Positions 24,535-38,789 of a stretch of DNA of 64,000 nt are shown here, piece by piece. Location: the NCBI GenBank assembly GCA_964291335.2, contig OZ219748.1, forward strand, positions 62,001-126,000, read 5' to 3'. Source of the stretch: G964291335 sp964291335 (GTDB lineage Bacteria; Chloroflexota; Dehalococcoidia; Lucifugimonadales; UBA3495). How positions within the stretch are numbered: position 1 is the first letter of the stretch; every line of letters begins with the position of its first letter. A program made the translations under genes and the position numbers. The notes beneath the pieces were generated by a model. The model did not search any database and was not told the origin of the DNA. It saw only the letters and a program-made list of their open reading frames with translations.

Positions 24535-26085
24535 TTATTCCCATTCAATAGTGCCGGGGGGTTTGCTGGTAATATCATATACCACCCGGTTAACGCCGCT
24601 GACCTCATTGACGATACGGCTGGAAATGCGGGCCAGCACATCGTAAGGAAGGCGTGCCCAGTCGGCGGTCATGGCGTCAACACTGGATACGGCGCGGATG
24701 GCGCACACATAACCGTAGGTGCGGTAATCCCCCATGACGCCTACGGTGCGGCTGTCGCTGAGGACAGCGAAACTCTGCCAAATCTCTTCGTACAGGTCGG
24801 CCTGCTCCACCTCTTCCAGCACGATCCGGTCGCACGCCTGAAGAATATCCAGGCGCTCCCGGGTAACCTCGCCAATAATTCGGATCGCTAACCCCGGCCC
24901 CGGGAAAGGCTGTCGCAGCACGATTTCCCGGGGCAGGCCCAATTCCTGCCCCACCGCGCGCACTTCATCCTTATACAGGTAGCGCAATGGTTCCACCAGT
25001 TCCAGGTTCATATGTTCGGGCAGCCCGCCCACATTGTGGTGGGATTTTATGCGCGCCGAAGCCTGATTGTCCGGTGTTTCGCTCTCTATTACATCTGGAT
25101 AAAGGGTGCCCTGGGCCAGAAACCGGGTTTCGCTGAGTTCCGCCGCAGCCTCTTCGAAAACCCGGATGAACTCTTCCCCGATGGCCTTTCGCTTGACCTC
25201 AGGATCGGTAACCCCTTGAAGCCGTGCGAGAAACCGCTGGGCAGCGTCAACGTAAAGCAAATTCAGCCCCAGCTTTTTGCGGTAGGTTTCCTGAACCTGC
25301 TCAGCCTCGCCCTGCCGCAGCAACCCGTTATTAACGAAGATGCAAGTAAGCCGTTCCCCGATGGCCCGGTGCAGCAGCAAAGATGCTACGGCGGAATCTA
25401 CGCCGCCGGACAGGGCGCTGATTACTCGCCCGCTGCCCACTTGTGCGCGGATTTTCTCCACTGAGCGGGCTGCAAAGTTCTCTGCCGTCCACGCTGGCTG
25501 GCAGCGGCAAACCCGGAACAGGAAGTTCTCCAGAATTTGCCGGCCTCGGGGAGTGTGCTGCACTTCCGGGTGAAACTGCAAGCCAAAAATGCCGGCTCCG
25601 TTGCCAATGGCGGCATTGGGTGAATTTTCGGTGCCGGCCAAAGGGACAAAGCCGGGGGGCAAGGAGTGAACCCGATCGCCGTGGCTCATCCAAACGTCAA
25701 GAGAGAGCGGCAGGTCGTGAAAAAGGTCTTGCCCGGCTCTTTCCGTTTCATCCCGGCGCAGCCAGGCCGAGCCGTATTCCCGCTTCTCTCCGGGGGCGAC
25801 TTTCCCCCCCAGCTGGTGCGCCAATGCTTGCATTCCGTAGCAGATGCCCAGCGTTGGCAAGCCCCGCTCCAACACCCAGGGAGGCACTGAAGGGGCGCCC
25901 GGTTCGTAAACGCTGGCCGGCCCTCCGGAGAGAATCACGCCCTGAGGAATAAGCCTCTGGGTAACCTGCTGCCAGTTGGCAGTAGCGTTGACAACTTCAG
26001 AATAGACTTTCAGCTCCCGGACGCGGCGGGCAATCAGATGGCTGTATTGGGAGCCAAAGTCGATTATGACGACCCCTTCTTCCAT
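24535..26085 (-). CDS. guaA: GMP synthase (glutamine-hydrolysing) GuaA
   Basis: The protein has an N-terminal class I glutamine amidotransferase domain (IIDFGSQYSHLIARR; nucleophile Cys in LGICYGMQALAHQLGG; His/Glu in LQFHPEV), the PP-loop ATP pyrophosphatase SGGVDSAVASLLL and the C-terminal dimerisation domain with PFPGPGLAIRI and the terminal SKPPGTIEWE. It converts XMP to GMP. The open frame runs back to 26424, but similarity begins at MEEGVVIIDFG, so ATG at 26085 (516 residues, normal family length) is preferred; ATG at 26139 is an alternative. It is the first gene of the leftward purine cluster. Confidence 0.94.
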   Translation of the reverse strand: MEEGVVIIDFGSQYSHLIARRVRELKVYSEVVNATANWQQVTQRLIPQGVILSGGPASVYEPGAPSVPPWVLERGLPTLGICYGMQALAHQLGGKVAPGEKREYGSAWLRRDETERAGQDLFHDLPLSLDVWMSHGDRVHSLPPGFVPLAGTENSPNAAIGNGAGIFGLQFHPEVQHTPRGRQILENFLFRVCRCQPAWTAENFAARSVEKIRAQVGSGRVISALSGGVDSAVASLLLHRAIGERLTCIFVNNGLLRQGEAEQVQETYRKKLGLNLLYVDAAQRFLARLQGVTDPEVKRKAIGEEFIRVFEEAAAELSETRFLAQGTLYPDVIESETPDNQASARIKSHHNVGGLPEHMNLELVEPLRYLYKDEVRAVGQELGLPREIVLRQPFPGPGLAIRIIGEVTRERLDILQACDRIVLEEVEQADLYEEIWQSFAVLSDSRTVGVMGDYRTYGYVCAIRAVSSVDAMTADWARLPYDVLARISSRIVNEVSGVNRVVYDITSKPPGTIEWE

Positions 26086-26482
26086 CGGCCCGCCGAAGTT
26101 CTTTGCCGTCCCGCTTTCGCTGTGAGAACTGCTGACCATCACTGAACCCGTATTGGGGGTTGACCTGGCGCATAAAGGCGCTGCGGTCAGTTGCCAGAAA
26201 TATAACACAAGGGCCGCCAGGTTGCTACTTGCCGCTCTTGCAATGGCAGGCCACTTTGGCCGGCTGAACCCTTGCGGCAAGCCGGCGAGGAACCGACTAG
26301 GGACACTGTTTCCGGAACAAGAAGCGGTTACTCCGGCATCAGACTGCTTTAGCGGCGGCAGCTGCGCCGTGTTTTCAGGGTACATGGCCCTGAACTGCGT
26401 GCAGTGGTTTACAAAGACGGCCAACTATGTTACAGTCCCCTTGCCGGGTATGTTTTCGGGCCAATACCCTGGTTGTTGGTGT
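26086..26482. other. Upstream region of guaA and of the tRNA gene
   Basis: The frame open upstream of guaA has no protein-like character. A leftward -10 candidate (TTATAT, bases 26202-26207 on the minus strand) with a poor -35 could drive guaA. A rightward TTTACA (26408), 17 bases, TACAGT could drive the tRNA. No riboswitch-like fold for guanine or xanthine was evident to me by eye. Confidence 0.35.
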
Positions 26483-26559
26483 GGCGCATTCGTCTAGCGG
26501 CCCAGGACACCGCCCTCTCAAGGCGGAGATCAGGGGTTCGAATCCCCTATGCGCTACCA
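26483..26559 (+). tRNA. tRNA-Glu (anticodon CTC)
   Basis: A full cloverleaf can be drawn: acceptor GGCGCAT pairs with ATGCGCT (with a G-U first pair), D stem GTCT/GGAC, anticodon stem CCGCC/GGCGG around loop CTCTCAA with anticodon CTC, variable loop AGATC, T stem AGGGG/CCCCT with loop TTCGAAT. The CCA end is encoded (26557-26559). It reads GAG codons. It stands alone between guaA and a permease gene, followed by a terminator. Confidence 0.95.
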
Positions 26560-26581
26560 ACCCCCCTTTAGTGTAGTTTAA

Positions 26582-26607
26582 GCCGCCGTCTCTGGCGGCC
26601 TTTTATT
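26582..26607 (+). terminator. Rho-independent terminator after tRNA-Glu
   Basis: GCCGCC and GGCGGC form a perfect six-base-pair stem around GTCTCT, followed by CTTTTATT. It lies 23 bases after the tRNA and before the permease start at 26649. Confidence 0.8.
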
Positions 26608-26648
26608 GCCTCTCAGCGCCGGTTTGTTCCCCGGCTTATACTCTCTCC

Positions 26649-27524
26649 ATGACTGTTCTGGCTCTCAGCCTGGTGCTGCTTTCCGCCTTGCTGCATGCGG
26701 CGTGGAACCTGTTGCTTAAACGCTCCGGCAACAAGGAGGCATTCGTCTGGGGCCTGCTGCTGGGCGGAGCGGCGCTGCTGGCTCCCCTGGGCGCAGCGTT
26801 GATTGTTCTGTATCCCATTCCGGCGCCGGGTTATTGGTTTGCGCTGGCTACCTCAGTGGTTCACGTCTTTTACTTCACTTTGTTAGGACGAGGTTACGCC
26901 CAGGGGGATTTGTCCCTGGTCTATCCCATTGCCCGGGGCATTGGCCCGCTGCTGGTGCCGCTGCTGGCAGTGCTTACTCTGGGCGAAAAGGTGGCCTGGC
27001 CGGCGGCTTGCGGCATCTTCCTGGTAATTGTCGGCATATTTGTTGTGGCCTGGTGGGGACGAGTCCGGGAGATACTGGCTGCCCCTTCCGTCTTGATGCG
27101 CGGTGGAGGGATTCGGTATGCGCTGCTCACCGGTTTAACGATTACAGTTTATTCTTTGCTGGACAAGAAGGCAGTTGAGCACGTACAACCCTTTTTGTAT
27201 ATGTATCTGATGACCCTGGGTACAGCTTTGGGTCTGGCCCCGTACATCCTGCGCAAGTATGGTCTGGCGCTGGTTGTTCACGAATTCAGAAGCAACCGGT
27301 GGTCCATCCTGCTGGCCGGGGTATTGGTATTTGTGGCTTATGGTCTGGCGCTGACCGCCTTTTCGCTGGCTCAGGTCAGCTACATCGCCCCGGCGCGGGA
27401 AGTGGGCATTGTTATGGGCGTCCTGCTGGGCATCATCGTGCTGAAGGAGTCCTTTGCCCGGGGCAGATTAGTCGGGTCGGGTCTGATAATTGTCGGATTG
27501 ATATTCATCGCCTGGTCGCCTTGA
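26649..27524 (+). CDS. EamA/DMT-superfamily permease
   Basis: The 291-residue protein has ten hydrophobic helices in two halves, the layout of drug/metabolite transporters. Landmarks are the first helix with LLHAAWNLLLKRSG, GYAQGDLSLVYPIARGIGPLLVPLLAVLTLGEK in the first repeat and the same GVLLGIIVLKES-type end in the second. Substrate cannot be inferred. ATG is at 26649; the site upstream is weak. It lies directly after the tRNA terminator and 121 bases before the M20 peptidase gene. Confidence 0.8.
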   Translation: MTVLALSLVLLSALLHAAWNLLLKRSGNKEAFVWGLLLGGAALLAPLGAALIVLYPIPAPGYWFALATSVVHVFYFTLLGRGYAQGDLSLVYPIARGIGPLLVPLLAVLTLGEKVAWPAACGIFLVIVGIFVVAWWGRVREILAAPSVLMRGGGIRYALLTGLTITVYSLLDKKAVEHVQPFLYMYLMTLGTALGLAPYILRKYGLALVVHEFRSNRWSILLAGVLVFVAYGLALTAFSLAQVSYIAPAREVGIVMGVLLGIIVLKESFARGRLVGSGLIIVGLIFIAWSP

Positions 27525-27570
27525 TGGGGCCATAGGTCGGGTCTTCCCGTTGGCGGTTGCGGAAGGCGGG

Positions 27571-27602
27571 TTACCCTTAACCGGCGGCAGAGGCGGTATA
27601 AT
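27571..27602 (+). promoter_or_regulatory. Possible promoter of the M20 peptidase gene
   Basis: A perfect TATAAT lies at 27597-27602, 44 bases before the GTG start. The -35 side is poor (TTACCC at 27571, 20-base spacer). Call is by eye. Confidence 0.4.
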
Positions 27603-27645
27603 GGCTCCAGTATTCATAATCAGCTCCCGGTAGAGGAGGATAGCC

Positions 27646-28731
27646 GTGATAAACCAGGAAAGACTGGTCAAATCTTTCTGTGAATTGGTACGGATTGACA
27701 GCCCTTCCGATGAAGAGGAGGAGGTTGCCCGGCACTTGACTTCCCGGCTGACCCGGTTGGGTTTAACCGTGGCGCGGGACGCCCATGGCAACGTTATAGC
27801 TTCGGAACCCGGGGAGCGGCCGCTGCTGCTATCGGCGCACATGGATACCGTTGAACCCGGCCGGGGCATTGTTCCCCTGATTGAGGGCGACCGCATTGTA
27901 TCCGCTGGCCCCACCATCCTGGGCGGCGACTGCAAGGCCGGCATTGCCGCGATCCTGGAAGGACTGGAGTCGGTAACCGAAGATGGATTGGCGCGCCGTC
28001 CGCTTCAGGTGGTTTTCACCCGAGGCGAGGAGATTGGCCTGGTGGGCGCAACCAACCTGGACTATTCCCTGATTCGGGCATTGGAAGCAGTCGTTTTCGA
28101 TGGCAACGGCCCGGTCAATACCATCACCGGCTCCAGCCCCAGTTACATGAGTTTCGACGTTACCGTCAGAGGCCGGGGGGCCCATGCCGGCGTGGAACCG
28201 GAAAAGGGTTTGTCCGCCATCCGCATTGCCTCGGAAATCATCGGAGAGTTGCCCCAGGGCCGCCTTGATTTGGAAAGCACCTTTAACGTTGGGGTGATTT
28301 CCGGCGGCACGGTGCGCAATGCAGTGCCGGCCGAGGCGGTTTTCGGCGGCGAGTTCCGCAGCCGCAACACCGAGACTTTCGACCTGCTGCGCTTGCAGCT
28401 CTTGACCACCCTGGAGCAGGCTCGGGAGAAGTACCGGGAGGCCGCTATTGAAGAAGACCTGGAAGTGCTGTTCCGAATGTATAACCTGGACCCGGAAGAG
28501 GCGGTAGTTCGGATGACTTGCCGGATTATGGAAGGGATGAACCTGGCGCCCAACATCAAGCCCTCCGGCGGCGGTACGGATGGCAACGTCATGCGCCGTC
28601 AGGGTATCCAGAGCGTGGTCGTGGGCATGGCTACTAACGAAATGCACACGGTGGACGAGTACGTGGTGATCCCCGATTTGGTGAATACCGCCGATTTTTG
28701 CCGCCGGTTGATTACTGACAGTCATCAGTGA
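27646..28731 (+). CDS. M20 family metallopeptidase (PepT-like)
   Basis: GTG at 27646 sits behind AGAGGAGGATAGCC. The 361-residue protein has the M20 metal and catalytic residues: SAHMDTVEPG (His and Asp), GGDCKAGIAAI (bridging Asp), FTRGEEIGLVGA (Glu pair) and a terminal EMHTVDEYV with the last His ligand. A dimerisation domain with GRGAHAGVEPEKG lies in the middle. SGGGTDGNVM is typical of the PepT-like branch. It likely hydrolyses peptides or acyl amino acids in the cytoplasm; substrate unknown. Confidence 0.85.
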   Translation: MINQERLVKSFCELVRIDSPSDEEEEVARHLTSRLTRLGLTVARDAHGNVIASEPGERPLLLSAHMDTVEPGRGIVPLIEGDRIVSAGPTILGGDCKAGIAAILEGLESVTEDGLARRPLQVVFTRGEEIGLVGATNLDYSLIRALEAVVFDGNGPVNTITGSSPSYMSFDVTVRGRGAHAGVEPEKGLSAIRIASEIIGELPQGRLDLESTFNVGVISGGTVRNAVPAEAVFGGEFRSRNTETFDLLRLQLLTTLEQAREKYREAAIEEDLEVLFRMYNLDPEEAVVRMTCRIMEGMNLAPNIKPSGGGTDGNVMRRQGIQSVVVGMATNEMHTVDEYVVIPDLVNTADFCRRLITDSHQ

Positions 28732-28768
28732 GCAGTCGGTCAGGTTACCCTGAAATCCGGGCCAAAAC

Positions 28769-28798
28769 TTGACATAAGGTTATAGCGAATGATAAAAG
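28769..28798 (+). promoter_or_regulatory. Possible promoter of the 28847 gene
   Basis: TTGACA at 28769-28774 is a perfect -35 box; an AT-rich GATAAAAG at 28791-28798 follows at 16-18 bases as the -10 region. The gene starts 49 bases further on. Call is by eye. Confidence 0.45.
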
Positions 28799-28846
28799 GC
28801 TGAAAGTTCTTATTGGATACTGCGTTTTTTACGCTGAAAAGGCAAT

Positions 28847-29809
28847 ATGTTACCGAAAGCATTCACTCTGCGGGCATTTATAGCCGCTATGGTGTTCCTG
28901 GCGCTATCGGCGGCCTGGCTCCTGCATACCGGCTCGGGGCCAGAGGAAACCGAAGAAGAACCTTTCGGGGGGATTACCCTGGGGCTGACGGCCGAGGCCC
29001 AGGAAACCTTGCGCCGGGCCGGCGAGGCTTTTCCGGCGGACCAGGTGGGCTTTTCAGCTTACTACCGGGTAGGTTCGCCAGGAAATGAGGGCCTGAACAA
29101 AAGGGCAGTGGACAACTATATATTTTCTGATGACGCTGCTCGCCGTGAAACGCCCTTGATGGGCGCAGCGACCCTGAAGGATATGGGGGCCAACTACACC
29201 GTAGCCGGGCTTACCATCCAGAACGTAGATCAGCTGCCTTCGTTGGTAAATATCTACTATGACGATCAAGGGTGGATCGTCGCCTACTTGCCAAGAGGAG
29301 CCGAGTCTTCGCAAATCTGGCAAGCCAGGGCGCTGGACCCGGAGAACCCGGTTCTGACCGATGCCGGTCTTTCGCATACTCTGCTGGATGGTATCAACGT
29401 GGTGGTGCGGGATGGGCTGGGGAACCCGGAAGTGCTGCTGTCGGATAGAGGGTTGGGCTATTTTCACTGGGAACACCAGCAGACCGACAATTTTCTGATG
29501 CTGGGAGCTGCGCTGGGGGCAGAGGGGCAAGATTCAGTGGCCTTTTCGGTGCCGTCAGGGTTGGAAGTAGCTGAGGTGACGGTAACCTTATGGGTAACCC
29601 AGGATGTTCACGCGCAGGCCGCCTGCGCCACGGTCAGCCTGGACGGAGCGGTTCTCATCACTGAGCGTTGCGACAAAGGTATCTACCATGCCCTGGTAGA
29701 TGCAGGTTCCTTTGCCGCTACCACGGCCCACAGCTTGCAATTGACGCAAACCCGGGGAGACTGGGGCGCCAGTGGAGTGCTGCTGATGCTGTTTTACGAA
29801 GAAACCTGA
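28847..29809 (+). CDS. Exported protein of unknown function, 320 aa
   Basis: ATG follows AAAAGGCAAT. Residues 1-28 form a signal peptide or anchor (FIAAMVFLALSAAWLLHTG). The exterior part begins with an acidic linker, then a domain of about 130 residues (GFSAYYRVGSPGNEG, IQNVDQLPSLVNIYYDDQGW) and a beta-rich C-terminal domain with two Cys (AACATVSLDG, TERCDKG) that could form a disulfide. It lies 36 bases before the giant surface protein and is probably co-transcribed with it; it may assist or bind that protein. No family recognised. Confidence 0.6.
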   Translation: MLPKAFTLRAFIAAMVFLALSAAWLLHTGSGPEETEEEPFGGITLGLTAEAQETLRRAGEAFPADQVGFSAYYRVGSPGNEGLNKRAVDNYIFSDDAARRETPLMGAATLKDMGANYTVAGLTIQNVDQLPSLVNIYYDDQGWIVAYLPRGAESSQIWQARALDPENPVLTDAGLSHTLLDGINVVVRDGLGNPEVLLSDRGLGYFHWEHQQTDNFLMLGAALGAEGQDSVAFSVPSGLEVAEVTVTLWVTQDVHAQAACATVSLDGAVLITERCDKGIYHALVDAGSFAATTAHSLQLTQTRGDWGASGVLLMLFYEET

Positions 29810-29845
29810 GCAAAGGGCCGGTTGGGTCAGGAAGCAGGAAGAGCA

Positions 29846-35614
<5,769 letters not shown>

Positions 35615-35646
35615 CCCACGTCGGCGCCTTTGGTCAACGCGAAAGG

Positions 35647-38556
35647 CTATGGCAAAGCATCCCGGAGCATTTCTACCAGGTGGCGCGCCGGGCGCCCGGT
35701 CCCGTGTTCCACCTGCTGCCGACACGAAACGCCGGTTACTGCCACCTCCCATTCTGGCCCTTTGTCTCTGATTGCCGGGAAAAGGAACTGCTCGCCGATA
35801 GCCATGGATATTTCATAGTGTTCCTTTTCAAAGCCGAAAGAGCCGGCCATGCCGCAGCAACCGGCGTTAATCAGCTCTACCTGGTAATTGGGCGGCAGGC
35901 GTAATGCTGCCAGGGAAGAGGCGGTCCCGGTCAGCGACTTCTGGTGACAGTGGCCGTGGAACAGTATTTTCCGGGGCAACCGGGAGAACTCCAGGCGAAG
36001 TTGGTTGCTCTCCTGCAACTTGACCAGAAACTCGTCAATCATATAGCTGTGTTCAGCTACCTTGCGGGAACGGCTGTCGCCGCAAAACTCCGGGTACTCA
36101 TCCCGGAAGGTAAGCAGACAGCTGGGCTCGCAGCCAATGATTGGCACGCCCTGTTCAGCAAAGGGGTACAGCTGGGCCACGTTGTATTGGGCATAGCTGG
36201 CTGCTTTGTCCAGCAAGCCTTTGGAAATCATGGGGCGCCCACAGCAGTCAGCCTTGACCAGCTGCACCTGGTAGCCGGCGGCCTCCAGCAGCTCCACTGC
36301 CGCAATGCCAATTTGGGGGTAGTTATAATTCATGAAGGTGTCATTGAACAGAGCTACTGTACCCTGTGCCGGCCGGCCGGGAGCCGGGGCCGGCCGCGAG
36401 GCGAACCACTGCTCCAGGGTGGGCGAAGCAAAGGAAGGAAGCTGCCGGTTCGGATGTATGCCCAGCAGGCAGCTGGAAATCCACCGACCCAAAGGGCTGG
36501 CGGCTCCCCGGGTAGCCAGGGCAGCGAACCGGCTGCCCAGCCGGTTCAGCTGGTGAATGTGGGCAAAGGCCTTACTGCGCAGAGGCCGCCGGTTAACCCG
36601 GTAATAGTTGTCCAGAAACTCGTACTTCAGCTTGGCCATGTCCACCCCGGATTCGCATTCCGACTTGCAGGCCTTGCATTCCAGGCAAAGGTCCATTGCT
36701 TCGTAGAGTCGTTGGTCGGCAAGCGCGCCCGGCGGCAGCGTACCGGAAAGGGCGGCCCGCAGCAGGTTGGCCCGCCCCCGGGTCGAGTGTTCCTCTTCGC
36801 GGGTAGCCATAAAAGAGGGGCACATAGCGCCGGTCAGCTTGCGGCAGGCGCCCATACCGTTGCACATTTCCACGGCCCCGGCGTAGTTGGTGTCCAGCGA
36901 AAAGTCCAGGTGAACCGGAAAAGGCTGGGCCTGATAGTCGGCCCCGTAGCGCAGGTTTTCCCGCATGGGCGGGCAGTCAATAATCTTGCCGGGGTTCATA
37001 ATGCCTTGAGGGTCGAAAGCGCTTTTCAAGTCCCGGAAGGCCTGGTAAATCTCCGGCCCGAACATCTTTTCCGTCCAGACCCCGCGGACGATGCCGTCTC
37101 CGTGCTCGCCGCTCATGGATCCCCCGAACTCTTTGACCAGGTCGCTGATTTCCTCACCGATGGCAATCATCTTTTCGATTCCCTCGGCGCTTTTCAGGCT
37201 GACCAGGGGGCGGATGTGCAGGCAGCCGACGCTGGCATGGCCGTAATAGCCGGCCTGGGTATTATGATTGCGTACCACTTCATCAAAGCGGCGGACAAAT
37301 TCCCCCAACTTTTCCGGGTCCACCGCCGGGTCTTCAACGAAAGGTATAGGCTTGGCGTCGCCGTGGGTGCTCATCAACAACCCCAAGCCTCCCTTGCGCA
37401 CGTTCCAGACCATATCCTGATCCGCCCGGGTCAGCAGGTTGACACAGGCATAGCCCAGCCGCTTATGGGCCATGTCGGCCTTGAGCCGCTCCATTTTGGC
37501 TTGCAGCTCGGCCTCCGATTCGCCGTAGAACTCTACCAGCAGCATTGCCCCCGGGTCGCCTTCCACAAAGGCCAGGTTGCGAGCCTGGCCCACAGATTCC
37601 CGGGAGCGGTCCAGAACCATCCTGTCCAGCACCTCTACCGAGGAAGGGCCGTGAAGCAGCACCTCCTTCGTGGCCTCACTGGCCTCGAAAATGTCGGCAA
37701 AGTGCAGCACGGAGAGCGAAGTCATAGTCGGACGCGGCACCAGATTTACTTTAGCCTGGGTAACCACGCAAAGAGTGCCTTCAGAACCCACGACCATTTT
37801 AGTCAGGTTAACCGGTTCCTCGCCCAGGAAAGAATCCAGGTTATAGCCGCTTACCCGGCGCATAACCCGGGGGTAGCGGGCTTCGATTTCGGTCAGGTTT
37901 TCCCGGGCGATGCGCAGCACACCCCGGTAAATGTCCGATTCCAGGCCTTCGCCCTTCAGCCGGGCCGCCAGTTCCCCCGGAGAAAGCGCGCTGAAACTGG
38001 CCCGGGAAGCATCGGCCAGTACCACGTCCACTTCCTTGATATGGTCCAGGGTCTTGCCGTAAATCACCGAGTGGGCGCCGCAGGTATTGTTGCCAATGCC
38101 GCCGCCGACGCAGGCCCGATTAGAAGTAGTTGGGTCGGGAGCATATTGCAGACCGGATGGGGCCAGGTAGCGGTTGAGCTGGTCAAGCACAATGCCCGGC
38201 TGTACCCGTACCCATTGCTCTTCCCGGTTCAGTTCCACTACCTGGTTCAGGTATTTGCTGAAGTCTATTACAATGGCGTGGTTGACCGACTGGCCGGCTA
38301 AACCGGTGCCGCCGGCCCGGGGCAGAACCGGCACTTTATTATCCCGGGCCACTTCCAGCACGGCCAGCACATCCTCTTCGTTCCGGGGAATAACCACACC
38401 CACCGGTTCCATCTGGTAGATGCTGGCGTCGGTGCTGTAGAGGACTCGGGAAAAGGTATCGAATCTCACCTCTCCGGATACCCGTCTGGCTAGTTCATCG
38501 GCCAATTCGGTTCGCTCGCGTCCACGAATTCGTTGCGCCGCCGTGGTGGTAGCCAT
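35647..38556 (-). CDS. Fused FAD-linked dehydrogenase and Fe-S oxidoreductase (YdiJ-type)
   Basis: The 969-residue protein joins a GlcD-like half and a GlcF-like half. Residues about 45-270 are FAD_binding_4 with PRAGGTGLAGQS; 290-560 are the FAD-oxidase C-domain with HASVGCLHIRP and GEHGDGIVRG, which hold metal-binding His residues. The Fe-S half has CNGMGACRK, then CLECKACKSEC, for a 4Fe-4S pair, and two CCG-type domains (DCCGRPM, NAGCCGMAGSFG). YdiJ proteins oxidise D-2-hydroxyacids such as D-2-hydroxyglutarate or D-lactate, passing electrons to the chain. ATG at 38556 follows AAGGAATT. It converges on the giant surface protein gene; 32 bases separate them. Confidence 0.88.
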   Translation of the reverse strand: MATTTAAQRIRGRERTELADELARRVSGEVRFDTFSRVLYSTDASIYQMEPVGVVIPRNEEDVLAVLEVARDNKVPVLPRAGGTGLAGQSVNHAIVIDFSKYLNQVVELNREEQWVRVQPGIVLDQLNRYLAPSGLQYAPDPTTSNRACVGGGIGNNTCGAHSVIYGKTLDHIKEVDVVLADASRASFSALSPGELAARLKGEGLESDIYRGVLRIARENLTEIEARYPRVMRRVSGYNLDSFLGEEPVNLTKMVVGSEGTLCVVTQAKVNLVPRPTMTSLSVLHFADIFEASEATKEVLLHGPSSVEVLDRMVLDRSRESVGQARNLAFVEGDPGAMLLVEFYGESEAELQAKMERLKADMAHKRLGYACVNLLTRADQDMVWNVRKGGLGLLMSTHGDAKPIPFVEDPAVDPEKLGEFVRRFDEVVRNHNTQAGYYGHASVGCLHIRPLVSLKSAEGIEKMIAIGEEISDLVKEFGGSMSGEHGDGIVRGVWTEKMFGPEIYQAFRDLKSAFDPQGIMNPGKIIDCPPMRENLRYGADYQAQPFPVHLDFSLDTNYAGAVEMCNGMGACRKLTGAMCPSFMATREEEHSTRGRANLLRAALSGTLPPGALADQRLYEAMDLCLECKACKSECESGVDMAKLKYEFLDNYYRVNRRPLRSKAFAHIHQLNRLGSRFAALATRGAASPLGRWISSCLLGIHPNRQLPSFASPTLEQWFASRPAPAPGRPAQGTVALFNDTFMNYNYPQIGIAAVELLEAAGYQVQLVKADCCGRPMISKGLLDKAASYAQYNVAQLYPFAEQGVPIIGCEPSCLLTFRDEYPEFCGDSRSRKVAEHSYMIDEFLVKLQESNQLRLEFSRLPRKILFHGHCHQKSLTGTASSLAALRLPPNYQVELINAGCCGMAGSFGFEKEHYEISMAIGEQFLFPAIRDKGPEWEVAVTGVSCRQQVEHGTGRPARHLVEMLRDALP

Positions 38557-38789
38557 AATTCCTTCATCCTCCAGGCGCTCGCTTTCAGCGCCAGCAATGG
38601 TTGCGGTTCAGTTTAACACAGCGTACCGTCAAGGTTCTCTGCCAACCGGCATTTTGCGGTTACGGTTGTGCGCCTCGAGGTCAATTGCAGATTTGGCCGG
38701 CTGTGTTTGTGGTTGCCGGTTGCCGGTGTTAAACTTACCGCCAGCAGAAACGGTTTTCCTGTCTCATTCCAGCGCACAGGGAGGGTGAT

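Noticed and set aside
26086..26424. N-terminal extension of GuaA to 26424
   Set aside because: GuaA similarity starts at 26085, total length is then normal, and the extension has no domain-like character.
26483..26559. tRNA-Glu as an attachment site of an integrated element
   Set aside because: No integrase beside it and no duplicated 3' tRNA end was seen nearby; neighbours look like core genes.
35944..38301. A 785-codon plus-strand open frame opposite the YdiJ-type gene
   Set aside because: It lacks protein-like patterns and a ribosome binding site; the minus strand has full FAD and Fe-S motifs.
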